The notes under the pieces: generated by a model
The model's input: only the letters and a program-made list of their open reading frames with translations
Told to the model about the DNA's origin: nothing
Databases searched by the model: none
Position numbers and translations under genes: made by a program
Assembly: GCA_021234155.1 (NCBI GenBank)
Contig: JAJEKV010000020.1
Coordinates: forward strand, 14,753,268-14,817,267
DNA length: 64,000 bases
Reading direction: 5' to 3'
From: Isoetes taiwanensis
Taxonomy: Eukaryota > Streptophyta > Lycopodiopsida > Isoetales > Isoetaceae
Part shown: positions 43,005 to 56,849 of the stretch, piece by piece
How the letters are laid out: the number at the start of each line of letters is the position of its first letter
Position numbering within the stretch: the stretch's first letter is position 1

Positions 43005-44400
43005 AATGCTGGAATATATGATTTCATAAGGATTGCATCCAGATACTTTCACATGCAGTAATGTTTTCCAAACTAAATGGAAGATCTAGTGGCATTAGCA
43101 TGTTTGGCCTATTAGCAGTCTCGGATGGGTAGTAACAGAGAAATGATAGAATTATTTTGTTAAGAAAATGATGATCTGTAAGAGTTGACCCATGACAAAC
43201 TAATTTGAACTGTATATTTCTGTCTTGATAGCTAATAGCTCATTTGACCATTGATCTTCAAGTAGAAAATATAAAGGACAAGATACTGATATTAAATGGA
43301 AGACATAGATTAATAACAAGGTAAATTTAAAAGAAATTTTGAGCATATAGAGGTGACTGAACATGATGGCCTCTTTGGCCAAACAAGCTTATTAAAACTA
43401 GGCACGCGACTGCATGAGTGCTGTGCCAACAGAATATTATGCGAGTTTCATGATGTTAAATTGGGCATATATTAGATTTAAGGCTACACTATTTTTGGCA
43501 TGTTTGAATCCATGCACCTCGGGTTTTTCAGTAGATATGTGATTCTTTACGGTGTTTGCATGAGATTCTGCCATTGGGCTGGTGATTTGACATCTAGTGT
43601 TTTTTACATCTTTCGTCTTACACTGTAGACATGAGAATAGGAAAATCCATGCAGCTTAACATATTTCTAATCATGGAAAATGAATTGGATATATTTAATT
43701 TTCTTTGATATTTAATGGCATTACACTGATTGCATTGCCTGAACAGTCATAGGGCAATGCTTTGTTACTTTGCTTTGCCAAGTTAGATTAGCTCCAGTTC
43801 CAGCAAATGTCTGCAATGTGTGCATTGATTTGCACATTCCTAACTTTTGTTCAAACAAGATCCTTATGCTAATAGCGGTTGCCCTGGATAGCAACGTTCT
43901 TTTTCTGCATGCTTAGCCATGTGATCACTATATGATCTTTTCTTAGCATTTAGCTCGTGTTTATTCAAGTTTGATCTACCTGCTTGTTTCCAATATTGTA
44001 GGCAGTTTGACATTCTGCCCTTGATCTGTAAGAATAGTTGACATTCTGCCCTTGATCTTGATCTGTAAGAATAGCTTAGACTGTTACATGTTCATGCATG
44101 GTACTGGTCTACATGACTGTTTCCAGATTCAGCAGTCTGCTTGAGGTAGGTTTTGTGCTTTATACTACTGGCCAGATATGGTGGAGTTGTATATATCAGA
44201 TTCTGCCCTTACATCCAGCTGGCCTGCACCATAGAATGTTCTGATATGATTTCTAAAGGAAGTAAATGAATAATAAAAGTAGTTGGACATGGTATTTGCC
44301 TTTATGAAACGTAACAAGTTTTCGTGGACAGGTTTGGTAAGCATTTGCTGATGCTAGGGTTGTACAGAACTGCAATTGCTTTCTATTTGTTTATTAGAAT

Positions 44401-44577
44401 ATGCAAGGTGAAGGGCGAAGAGCCCAAGAGATCCGTAGCTTACCTGTGATGGCTCATGTTGTTACCCTTTCCAAGGCTAACATTCATCTGGTTTCATTGC
44501 AGGTTACGGGATTTCTTGCTCCTATGTGTGTTTTCCATTTATTCAAGTTGGAAAAGCTACAAGACAAGACAAGATGA
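44401..44577 (+). CDS. Hypothetical 58-codon frame, array copy 2
   Basis: Equivalent of 40581-40757; the splice-like site is CAG/GTTACG here. Confidence 0.35.
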   Translation: MQGEGRRAQEIRSLPVMAHVVTLSKANIHLVSLQVTGFLAPMCVFHLFKLEKLQDKTR

Positions 44578-46432
44578 CATCGAAGATACATTTTTGACAA
44601 ATTTGCTGAGCTCTATGGTGCTGATTTGGAAGACAAGGAAAATTCTGAACTCTATGTTTGCTGGATATTCTAATCCCAGTCTAGAAAAAGCAGTCTTTTA
44701 GACTTCAAAAAGTATTTAACATTGGTAATATAAAGATTTTTGGAGAACTTTTTGGATTATGAATGAAATTATGTTTATAAGCTCTAGAGAACGGGGAACT
44801 TCTTGTAGATTGTAGAATATGGTAATTGCTTTTGCCTTGATAAATGCTAACCATTTTAAGGCTTAAGTCAAATGTACACCTGATTTGGCTTAAGGCTGCA
44901 TATTATTGACCTAAGTGGTCTTTGCAAAAGTCCATGAAAGGTAAAAGTCTGTTTTAACAGGTTTAAAGGGTTTTTTTTCATTAACTCAGTTCTCTAGTTA
45001 TACTAGGGACCTTAAAATGGTTGGAATACAGGTGTTTATAATTTCTTATTAATACTTATTGGATATTTATAGGGATTGGCATAGGCTGGACATGGGAATT
45101 ATGATTCTGTCTAAGCTGATTTTTGCTCGTGGCTTGCAGCAGACATAAGGAAATCCATTCAAAAATAAAGGTAACATGACATTTGTTTTTGAAATTATGT
45201 CGATTGAATTTTTACACAAATTGGATTATAGAATGAGTTCTGGCTCTTTTAAACTAGTCATTTGGCATTGGCCCAGACTAGGGTTATTCTGTTTGCCATT
45301 TGGCTCTCTTAAAAGAGAAATAAATACTTGCAATAAGAGTTAATTAGGCAATATAGGTAGGGTAGGGCTTTGGCAACAAGGTCCTACTCTCCTTGTTGCT
45401 AACTCTATGTATGACTTTTGCCCACCCCGACCTACGGTAGGAGGCAGGCTTTTTTTATTATGAATAATATGCAGACTTAACCATATGTTACAATACAAAC
45501 TTGTCAACATATTTCATGTTTTTGAAAGCGTATTATATCTGCATAGGCTGCTGCGCTGCAGGGCGTAACTTTGGCATATACAATTGCTACAGGGTTTATT
45601 TAAAATAAGAATTTGAAAGATATCTTTGAAAAAATCTGAAAGACGGTGTTTATTTGACTTGTTACACTTGTTCTTAGATATGAAAATGTGGCTGTTGGAT
45701 ATTCTTAATGATTTGACGATTTTAGGGATATGAGGCATTTTGGCTTAAACACTACGAAGTTTTCAATGCACGTTGCTCAAACAAAGGTATTTTATGACCA
45801 TGGTTTTCCATTAGATGGATGATGTATACAACTAGTAAAGGTCGAAAACATTTTGAGGGATGATGCCTAAAGTCAAGGTAAGAATTAGTTATGAAGTTTA
45901 GTGCACATTTAATGGCTCTAGGAAGCAGAAGCACTGGCTAAGATATGGAACGAACATGGTTAAAAAAGTTCCAAGGCATCTTTTGATTGCACTGGACTTT
46001 TGTTAGATGGTGGTAATGTGAAATTGCTTATATCAAAATGAAATGACCATATTGCTGAACAAATTGATAAGGCAAAGAAATAACAAGGTTTTTAGACGAA
46101 TTTGTCTTAACTATTTTATTTTAGGGTTTCGACCATGGCATTTGATGGGCAAGGAATTATGATATTGTATCTTGACGTAGAGAACTCCAGTACATCTGGC
46201 ACGATCGGAAAAGGTGAAACATAACCCGAATACCATGCCTATATACTGTTTCTAACCCTAAAGTAGCAGAAATAGATCGTAGCAGAGCAGAATGCAGATC
46301 TATATATAAAAAAAACCCTAGAAATAGGGATATAGCATTTCGTTTTTGCTGCCGGTTCAATCCGCCCAGCTCATTTCTGGTCGTGTTTCTGTTTGTTTTG
46401 GTTTAGCATAACATGAAAGAGAGGAGATCCGA

Positions 46433-46822
46433 ATGTGGCAACCAGCTGTGGCAACAGCATATGCATGCAGCCTTGCATTACACCGTGTCATTTTCATAGA
46501 AAATTGCTATAGACTCAGTGGAATCGTTGAGCAATCTGAAGTGCTATCTAGGAAGGCACAAGGAGATGCTGAAAATTCGAAATCTATGGAGAACCAAGGA
46601 AAAAAGGCAGCAAATATTCGCCTCTTACCAAAATGGATGGTGATGCTGCACAAGAATCTGACAAATATAATTCAAGCGAATGCAAATGGAAAATCCAGCA
46701 CAAGCAAATCAGGTTGGAAGCATTTTGAATACATTTGGTCTGTTGATCTAGCTTGCTTAGATTTACTAGTTCATAATGTTTATGAATGCAATAGCTTAAG
46801 AATCAAGCACAAATCTAGTTAA
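46433..46822 (+). CDS. Hypothetical 129-codon frame, array copy 3
   Basis: Same predicted peptide as the frame at 42615-43004, with the same upstream TATA/telo-box arrangement (TATATATAAA at 46301-46310). No family recognised. Confidence 0.35.
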   Translation: MWQPAVATAYACSLALHRVIFIENCYRLSGIVEQSEVLSRKAQGDAENSKSMENQGKKAANIRLLPKWMVMLHKNLTNIIQANANGKSSTSKSGWKHFEYIWSVDLACLDLLVHNVYECNSLRIKHKSS

Positions 46823-48176
46823 AATGCTGGAATATATGATTTCATAAGGATTGCATCCAGATACTTTCACATGCAGTAATGTTTTCCAAACTAAATGGAA
46901 GATCTAGTGGCATTAGCATGTTTGGCCTATTAGCAGTCTCGGATGGGTAGTAACAGAGAAATGATAGAATTATTTTGTTAAGAAAATGATGATCTGTAAG
47001 AGTTGACCCATGACAAACTAATTTGAACTGTATATTTCTGTCTTGATAGCTAATAGCTCATTTGACCATTGATCTTCAAGTAGAAAATATAAAGGACAAG
47101 ATATTGATATTAAATGGAAGACATAGATTAATAACAAGGTAAATTTAAAAGAAATTTTGAGCATATAGAGGTGACTGAACATGATGGCCTCTTTGGCCAA
47201 ACAAGCTTATTAAAACTAGGCACGCGACTGCATGAGTGCTGTGCCAACAGAATATTATGCACACTATTTTTGGCATGTTTGAATCCATGCACCTCGGGTT
47301 TTTCAGTAGATATGTGATTCTTTACGGTGTTTGCATGAGATTCTGCCATTGGGCTGGTGATTTGACATCTAGTGTTTTTTACATCTTTAGCCTTACACAA
47401 TCAGACATGAGAATAGGAAAATCCATGCAGCTTAACATATTTCTAATCATGGAAAATGAATTGGATATATTTAATTTTCTTTGATATTTAATGGCATTAC
47501 ACTGATTGCATTGCCTGAACAGTCATAGGGCAATGCTTTGTTACTTTGCTTTGCCAAGTTAGATTAGCTCAGTTCCAGTTCAAATGTCGCAATGTGTGCA
47601 TTGATTTGCACATTCCTAACTTTTGTTCAAACAAGATCCTTATGCTAATAGCGGTTGCCCCGGATAGCAACGTTCTTTTTACGCATGCTTAGCCATGTGA
47701 TCACTATATGATCTTTTCTTAGCATTTAGCTTCGTGTTTATTCAAGTTTGATCTACCTTTGTTTCCAATATTGTAGGCGGTTTGACATTCTCCCTTGATT
47801 AGTAAGAATAGTTGACATTCTGCCCTTGATCTTGATCTGTAAGAATAGCTTAGACTGTTACATGTTCATGCATGGTACTGGTCTACATGATCAAGTTTCA
47901 GTTCAGCAGTCTGCTTGAGGTAGGTTTTGTGCTTTATACTACTGGGCGGATATGGTGGAGTTGTATATATCGATTCTGCCCTTTACATCCAGCTGGCCCA
48001 CACCATAGAATGTTCTGATATGATTTCTAAAGGAAGTAAATGAATAATAAAAGTAGTTGGACATGGTATTTGCCTTTATGAAACGTAACAAGTTTTAGGT
48101 GGGACAGGTTTGGTAAGCATTTGCTGATGCTAAGGTTGTACAGAACTGCAATTGCTTTCTATTTGTTTATTAGAAT

Positions 48177-48353
48177 ATGCAAGGTGAAGGGCGAAGAGCC
48201 CAAGAGATCCGTAGCTTACCTGTGATGGCTCATGTTGTTACCCTTTCCAAGGCTAACATTCATCTGGTTTCATTGCAGGTTACGGGATTTCTTGCTCCTA
48301 TGTGTGTTTTCCATTTATTCAAGTTGGAAAAGCTACAAGACAAGACAAGATGA
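48177..48353 (+). CDS. Hypothetical 58-codon frame, array copy 3
   Basis: Equivalent of 40581-40757, intact. Confidence 0.35.
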   Translation: MQGEGRRAQEIRSLPVMAHVVTLSKANIHLVSLQVTGFLAPMCVFHLFKLEKLQDKTR

Positions 48354-49231
48354 CATCGAAGATACATTTTTGACAAATTTGCTGAGCTCTATGGTGCTGA
48401 TTTGGAAGACAAGGAAAATTCTGAACTCTATGTTTGTTTGATATTCTAATCCCAGTCTAGAAAAAGCGAGTCTTTTAGACTTCAAAAAAGTATTTAACAT
48501 TGGTAATATAAAGATTTTTGGAGAACTTTTTGGATTATGAATGAAATTATGTTTATAAGCTCTAGAGAACGGGGAACTTCTTGTAGATTGTAGAATATGG
48601 TAATTGCTTTTGCCTTGATAAATGCTAACCATTTTAAGGCTTAAGTCAAATGTACACCTGATTTGGCTTAAGGCTGCATATTGACCGGAAGTGGTCTTTG
48701 CAAAAGTCCATGAAAGGTAAAAGTCTGTTTTAACAGGTTTAAAGGGTTTTTTTCATTAACTCAGTTCTCTAGTTATACTAGGGACCTTAAAATGGTTGGA
48801 ATACAGGTGTTTATAATTTCTTATTAATACTTATTGGATATTTATAGGGATTGGCATAGGCTGGACATGGGAATTATGATTCTGTCTAAGCTGATTTTTG
48901 CTCGTGGCTTGCAGCAGACATAAGGAAATCCATTCAAAAATAAAGGTAACATGACATTTGTTTTTGAAATTATGTCGATTGAATTTTTACACAAATTGGA
49001 TTATAGAATGAGTTCTGGCTCTTTTAAACTAGTCATTTGGCATTGGCCCAGACTAGGGTTATTCTGTTTGCCATTTGGCTCTCTTAAAAGAGAAATAAAT
49101 ACTTGCAATAAGAGTTAATTAGGCAATATAGGTAGGGTAGGGCTTTGGCAACAAGGTCCTACTCTCCTTGTTGCTAACTCTATGTATGACTTTTGCCCAC
49201 CCCGACCTACGGTAGGAGGCAGGCTTTTTTT

Positions 49232-52200
49232 ATTATGAATAATATGCAGACTTAACCATATGTTACAATACAAACTTGTCAACATATTTCATGTTTTTGA
49301 AAGCGTATTATATCTGCATAGGGTTTCTTTGTGCTGCGGCTTAACTTTTGGCATATACAATTGCTACAGGGTTTATTTAAAATAAGAATTTGAAAGATAT
49401 CTTTGAAAAAATCTGAAAGACGGTGTTTATTTGACTTGTTACACTTGTTCTTAGATATGAAAATGTGGCTGTTGGATATTCTTAATGATTTGACGATTTT
49501 AGGGATATGAGGCATTTTGGCTTAAACACTACGAAGTTTTCAATGCACGTTGCTCAAACAAAGGTATTTTATGACCATGGTTTTCCATTAGATGGATGAT
49601 GTATACAACTAGTAAAGGTCGAAAACATTTTGAGGGATGATGCCTAAAGTCAAGGTAAGAATTAGTTATGAAGTTTAGTGCACATTTAATGGCTCTAGAA
49701 AGCGTAAGCAATCGGCTAAGATATGGAACTAACATGGTTAAAAAAGTTCCAAGGCATCTTTTGATTGCACCGGACTTTTGTTAGATGGTGGTAATGTGAA
49801 ATTGCTTATATCAAAATGAAATGACCATATTGTCAACAAATTGATAAGGCAAAGAAATAACAAGGTTTTAGACGAATTTGTCTTAACTATTTTATTTTAG
49901 GGTTTCACCATGGCATTTGATGGGCAAGGAATTATGATATTGTATACTCGACGTAGAGAACTCAGTACATCCGCACGATCGGAAAAGGTGAAACATAACC
50001 CTAATACCATGCCTATATACTGTTTCTAACCCTAAAGTAGCAGAAATAGATCGTGAGCAGAGCGTAATGCAGATCTATATATAAAAAAAACCCTAGAAAT
50101 AGGGATATAGCATTTCGTTTTTGCTGCCGGTTCAATCCGCCCAGCTCATTCATTTAAATTCGTGTTTTCGTTTTTGTTTTGGTTTAGCATAACATGAAAG
50201 AGAGGAGATCCCTAATGTGGCAACCAGCAACAGGGTAACAAAGATATGCATGCACCTTGCATTACACCGTGTCATTTTCATAGAAAATTGCTATAGACTC
50301 AGTGGAATCGTTGAGCAATCTGAAGTGCTATCTAGGAAGGCACAAGGAGATGCTTGAAAATTCAAATCTATGGAGAACCAAGGAAAAAAGCAGCAAATAT
50401 TAGCCTCTTACCAAAATGGATGGTGATGCCGCACAAGAATCGACAAATATAATTCAAGCGAATGCAAATGGAAAATCCAAAGACAAGCAAATCAGTTGGA
50501 AGCATTTTGAATACATTTGGTCTGTTGATCTAGCTTGCTTAGATTTACTAGTTCATAATGTTTATGAATGCAATAGCTTAAGTATCAAGCACAAATCTAG
50601 TTAAAATGCCGGAATATATGATTTCATAAGGATTGCATCCGTGATACTTTCACATGCAAGAATGTTTTCCAAACTAAATGGAAGATCTAGTGGCATTAGC
50701 ATGTTTGGCCTATTAGCAGTCTCGGATGGGTAGTAACAGAGAAATGATAGAATTATTTTGTTAAGAAAATGATGATCCGTAAGAGTTGACCCATGACAAA
50801 CTAATTTGAACTGTATATTTATGCCTTGATAGCTAATAGCTCATTTGACCATTGATCTTCAAGTAGAAAATATAAAGGACAAGATACCGATATTAAATGG
50901 AAGACATAGATTAATAACAAGGTAAATTTAAAAAGAAATTTTGAGCATATAGAGGTGATGAACATGATGGCCTCTTTGGCCAAACAAGCTTATTAAAACT
51001 AGGCACGCTGATTTGCATGAGTGCCGTACCAACAGAATATTATGCACACTATTTTTGGCATGTTTGAATCCATGCACCTCGGGTTTTCAAGAGATATGTG
51101 ATTCTTTACTGTTTTGCATGAGATTCTCGCCATTGGGCTGGTGATTTGACATCTAGTGTTTTTACATCTTTCGTCTTACACTGTAGACATGAGAATAGGA
51201 AAATCCATGCAGCTTAACATATTTCTAATCATGGAAAATGAATTGGATATATTTAATTTTCTTTGATATTTAATGGCATTACAATGATTGCATTGCACGA
51301 ACAGTCATAGGGCAATGCTTTGTTACTTTTGCTTTGCCAAGTTAGATTAGCTCCAGTTCGAAAGAATGTCTGCAATGTGTGCATTGATTTGCACATTCTA
51401 ACTTTTGTTCAAACAAGATCCTTATGCTAATAGCGGTTGCCCCGGATAGCAACGTTCTTTTTACGCATGCTTAGCCATGTGATCACTATATGATCTTTTC
51501 TTAGCATTTAGCTCGTGTTTATTCAAGTTTGATCTACCGCTTGTTTCCAATATTGTAGGCAGTTTGACATTCTCGCCCTTGATCCGTAAGAATAGTTGAC
51601 ATTCTGCCCTTGATCTTGATCTGTAAGAATAGCTTAGATGTTACATGTTCATGCATGGTACTGGTCTACATGACTGTTTCAGATTCAGCAGTCTGCTTTG
51701 AGGTAGGTTTTGTGCTTTATACTACCGGCGGATATGGTGGAGTTGTATATATCAGATTCTCGCCCTTACATCCAAATGGCCTGCACCATAGAATGTTCTC
51801 GATATGATTTCTAAAGGAAGTAAATGAATAATAAAAGTAGTTGGACATGGTATTTGCCTTTATGAAACGTAACAAGTTTTCGTGGACAGGTTTGGTAAGC
51901 ATTTGCTGATGCTAGGGTTGTACAGAACTGCAATTGCTTTCTATTTGTTTATTAGAATATGCAAGGTGAAGGGCGAAGAGCCCAAGAGATCCGTAGCTTA
52001 CCTGTGATGGCTCATGTTGTTACCCTTTCCAAGGCTAACATTCATCTGGTTTCATTGCAGGTTACGGGATTTCTTGCTCCTATGTGTGTTTTCCATTTAT
52101 TCAAGTTGGAAAAGCTACAAGACAAGACAAGATGACATCGAAGATACATTTTGACAAATTTGCTTGAGCTCTATGGTGCTGATTTGGAAGACAAGGAAAA

Positions 52201-53007
52201 TTCTGAACTCTATGTTTGCTTTGGATATTCTAATCCCAGTCTAGAAAAAAAAAGTTTTTAGACTTCAAAAAGTATTTAACATTGGTAATATAAAGATTTT
52301 TGGAGAACTTTTTGGATTATGAATGAAATTATGTTTATAAGCTCTAGAGAACGGGGAACTTCTTGTAGATTGTAGAATATGGTAATTGCTTTTGCCTTGA
52401 TAAATGCTAACCATTTTAAGGCTTAAGTCAAATGTACACCTGATTTGGCTTAAGGCTGCATATTGACCTAAGTGGTCTTTGCAAAAGTCCATGAAAGGTA
52501 AAAGTCCTGTTTTTAAGGTTTAAAGGGTTTTTTTCATTAACTCGCCTCTAGTTATACTAGGGACCTTAAAATGGTTGGAATACAGTGTTTATAATTTCTT
52601 ATTAATACTTATTGGATATTTATAGGGATTGGCATAGGCTGGACATGGGAATTATGATTCTGTCTAAGCTGATTTTTGCTCGTGGCTTGCAGCAGACATA
52701 AGGAAATCCATTCAAAAATAAAGGTAACATGACATTTGTTTTTGAAATTATGTCGATTGAATTTTTACACAAATTGGATTATAGAATGAGTTCTGGCTCT
52801 TTTAAACTAGTCATTTGGCATTGGCCCGTACTAGGGTTATTCTGTTGCCATTTGGCTCTCTTAAAAGAGAAATAAATACTTGCAATAAGAGTTAATTAGG
52901 CAATATAGGTAGGGTAGGGCTTTGGCAACAAGGTCCTACTCTCCTTGTTGCTAACTCTATGTATGACTTTTGCCCACCCCGACCTACTGCAGAGGGCGTG
53001 CTTTTTT
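49232..53007. repeat. 3.8-kb tandem array, copy 4
   Basis: 3,776 bp; lacks the 43-bp block. The region of the 129-codon frame is broken by small indels; the 58-codon frame at 51959-52135 is intact. Confidence 0.97.
51959..52135 (+). CDS. Hypothetical 58-codon frame, array copy 4
   Basis: Equivalent of 40581-40757, intact. In copies 5-7 (55795, 59641 and 63415) the frame is broken by small indels. Confidence 0.35.
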   Translation: MQGEGRRAQEIRSLPVMAHVVTLSKANIHLVSLQVTGFLAPMCVFHLFKLEKLQDKTR

Positions 53008-56000
53008 ATTATGAATAATATGCAGACTTAACCATATGTTACAATACAAACTTGTCAACATATTTCATGTTTTTGAAAGCGTATTATATCTGCATAGGTT
53101 GCCAAGCTTATTTTTAACGAACTTTGGCATATACAATTGCTTGCTGTGGTTTATTTAAAATAAGAATTTGAAAGATATCTTTGAAAAAATAAAAAGACGG
53201 TGTTTATTTGACTTGTTACACTTGTTCTTAGATATGAAAATGTGGCTGTTGGATATTCTTAATGATTTGACGATTTTAGGGATATGAGGCATTTTGGCTT
53301 AAACACTACGGTTTTTCAATGCACGCTTGCTCAAACAAAGGTATTTTATGACCATGGTTTTCCATTAGATGGATGATGTATACAACTAGTAAAGGTCGAA
53401 AAACATTTTGAGGGATGATGCCTAAAGTCAAGGTAAGAATTAGTTATGAAGTTTAGTGCACATTTAATGGCTCTAGGAAGCGTAAGAATCGGCTAAGATA
53501 TGGAACGAACATGGTTAAAAAAGTTCCAAGGCATCTTTTTGATTGCACCGACTTTTGTTAGATGGTGGTAATGTGAAATTGCTTATATCAAAATGAAATG
53601 ACCATATTGCTTTTAACAAATTGATAAGGCAAAGAAATAACAAGGTTTTTAGACGAATTTTGTCTTAACTATTTTATTTTAGGGTTTCACCATGGCATTT
53701 GATGGGCAAGGAATTATGATATTGTATAATGACGTAGAGAAACTCCAAAGACATCCGCACGATCGAAAAAAGGTGAAACATAACCCAATACCATGCCTAT
53801 ATACTTTTCTAACCCTAAAAGTAGCGTAAATAGATCGAAAGGCAGAAAGCGCAATGCATCTATATATAAAAAAACCCTAGAAATAGGGATATAGCATTTC
53901 GCTTTTGCCGCCGGCTCAATCCGCCTACCATTTCTCGGGTCGTGGTTTCGCTTTTGTTTTGGTTTAGCATAACATGAAAGAGAGGAGATCCGAATGTGGC
54001 AACCAACAGGCAAATGAAAGATATGCATGCAAAATTTGCATTACACCGTCATTTTCATAGAAAATTGCTATAGACTCAAGGGAATCGCTGAGCAACTGGG
54101 TGCTATCTAGGAAGGCACAAGGAGATGCCGAAAATTCGAAATCTATGGAGAACCAAGGAAAAAAGGCAAAGCAAATATTCTTTTTACCAAAATGGATGGT
54201 GATGCCGCACAAGAATCGACAAATATAATTCAAGCTAATGCAAATGGAAAATCCAAAGACAAGCAAATCAGGTTGGAAGCATTTTGAATACATTTGGTCC
54301 GTTGATCTAGCTTGCTTAGATTTACTAGTTCATAATGTTTATGAATGCAATAGCTTAAGAATCAAGCACAAATCTAGTTAAAATGCCGGAATATATGATT
54401 TCATAAGGATTGCATCCGCATACTTTCACATGCAAGAATGTTTTCCAAACTAAATGGAAGATCTAGTGGCATTAGCATGTTTGGCCTATTAGCAAATCTG
54501 ATGGGTAGTAACAGAGAGAAATGATAGAATTATTTTGTTAAGAAAAATGATGATCCGTAAAGAGTTGACCCATGACAAACTAATTTGAACTGTGATATTT
54601 CGCTTTGATAGCTAATAGCTCATTTGACCATTGATCTTCAAGTAGAAAATATAAAGGACAAGATAATCGATATTAAAATGGAAGACATAGATTAATAACA
54701 AGGTAAATTTAAAAGAAATTTTGAGCATATAGAGGTGGATCAACATGATGGCCTCTTTGGCCAAACAAGCTTATTAAAACTAGGGCACGCTGACCGCATG
54801 AGTGCCGTACAACAGTAATATTATGAAGTTTCATGATGTTAAATTGGGCATATATTAGATTTAAGGCTACACTATTTTTGGCATGTTTGAATCCATGCAC
54901 CTCGGGTTTTTCAAGAGATATGTGATTCTTTACTTGTTTGCATGAGATTCCTCGCCATTGGGGCGGTGATTTGACATCTAGTGTTTTTACATCTTTCGCC
55001 TTACATAATCAGAGACATGAGAATAGGAAAATCCATGCAGCTTTAACATATTTCTAATCATGGAAAATGAATTGGATATATTTAATTTTCTTTGATATTT
55101 AATGGCATTACACTCCATTGCATTGCCCGAATAAATATAGGGCAATGCTTTGTTACTTTGCTTTGCCAAGTTAGATTAGCTCCAGCCCAAAGAAATGTCC
55201 GCAATGTGTGCATTGATTTGCACATTCCTAACTTTTGTTCAAAACAAGATCCTTATGCTAATAGCGTTGCCCCGATAGCAACGTTCTTTTCTCGCATGCT
55301 TAGCCATGTGATCACTATATGATCTTTTCTAGCATTTAGCCCGTGTTTTATTCAAGTTTGATCTACCCGCTTGTTTCCAATATTGTAGGCGCTTGACATT
55401 CTCGCCCCTTTGATCCAGTAAGAATAGTTGACATTCCGCCTTTGATCTTGATCCGTAAGAATAGCTTAGACTGCTTACATGTTCATGCATGGTACCGGTC
55501 TACATGATCAAGCTTCCATTCAAATAGCCCGCTTTGAGGTAGGTTTTGTGCTTTATACTACTTGGGCGGATATGGTGGAGTTGTATATATCGATTCTGCC
55601 CTTACATCCGGTCCTCCGGCCCGCACCATAGAATGTTCCGATATGATTTCTAAAGGAAGTAAATGAATAATAAAAGTAGTTGGACATGGTATTTGCCTTT
55701 ATGAAACGTAAACAAGTTTTTAAATGGGGCGGGTTTGGTAAGCATTTGCTGATGCTAGGGTTGTACTGAACCCGCAATTTGTTTATTAGAATATGCAAGG
55801 TGAAGGGCTTAAGAGCCCAAGAGATCCTCGTAGCTTACCCGTGATGGCTCATGTTGTTACCCTTTCAAGGCTAACATTCATCCGGGTTTCATTGCAGTGT
55901 TACGGGTTTCTTGTTCCTATGTGTGTTTTCCATTTATTCAAGTTGGAAAAGCTACAAGACAAGACAAGATGACATCAAGATACATTTTGACAAATTTGGT

Positions 56001-56849
56001 TGAGCTCTATGGTGCTGATTTGGAAGACAAGGAAAATTCTCAACTCTATGTTTGTTGGATATTCTAATCCCAAATCTAGAAAAAGGTCTTTTTAGACTTC
56101 AAAAAGTATTTAACATTGGTAATATAAAGATTTTTGGAGAACTTTTGGATTATGAATGAAATTATGTTTATAAGCTCTAGAGAATCCGGAAACTTCTTGT
56201 AGATTGTAGAATATGGTAATTGCTTTTTGCCTTGATAAATGCTAACCATTTTAAGGCTTAAGTCAAATGTACACCCTCGATTTGGCTTAAGGTGCATATT
56301 GACCTAAGTGGTCTTTGCAAAAGTCCATGAAAGGTAAAAGTCCGCTTTTAACAGTTTTAAAGGGTTTTTTCATTAACTCAGTTCTCTAGTTATACTAGGG
56401 ACCTTAAAATGGTTGGAATACAGGTGTTTATAATTTCTTATTAATACTTATTGGATATTTATAGGGATTGGCATAGGCCGACATGGGAATTATGATTCCG
56501 CCTAAGCTGATTTTTGCTCGTGGGCTTGCGTGGACATAAGGAAATCCATTCAAAAATAAAGGTAACATGACATTTGTTTTTGAAATTATGTCGATTGAAT
56601 TTTTACACAAATTGGATTATAGAATGAGTTCTCGCTCTTTTAAACTAGTCATTTGGCATTGGCCCGCATAGGGTTATTCTGTTTGCCATTTGGCTCTCTT
56701 TAAAAGAGAAATAAATACTTGCAATAAGAGTTAATTAGGCAATATATAGGTAGGGTAGGGCTTTGGCAACAAGGTCCTACTCTCCTTGTTGCTAACTCTA
56801 TGTATGACTTTTGCCCACCCCACCTACTCGGTGGGGAGGCGTGCTTTTT
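53008..56849. repeat. 3.8-kb tandem array, copy 5
   Basis: 3,842 bp; has the optional block (about 54825-54870). Many small differences, chiefly at CTG/CAG words; both small reading frames are broken. Confidence 0.97.

Larger units (their letters stand above)
41636..45456. repeat. 3.8-kb tandem array, copy 2
   Basis: 3,821 bp; contains the 43-bp optional block at about 43443-43485. With copy 3 it seems the least corrupted unit at CTG/CAG sites. Carries the 129-codon frame 42615-43004 and the 58-codon frame 44401-44577. Confidence 0.97.
45457..49231. repeat. 3.8-kb tandem array, copy 3
   Basis: 3,775 bp; lacks the 43-bp block. Nearly identical to copy 2 over long stretches. Carries the 129-codon frame 46433-46822 and the 58-codon frame 48177-48353. 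Confidence 0.97.
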
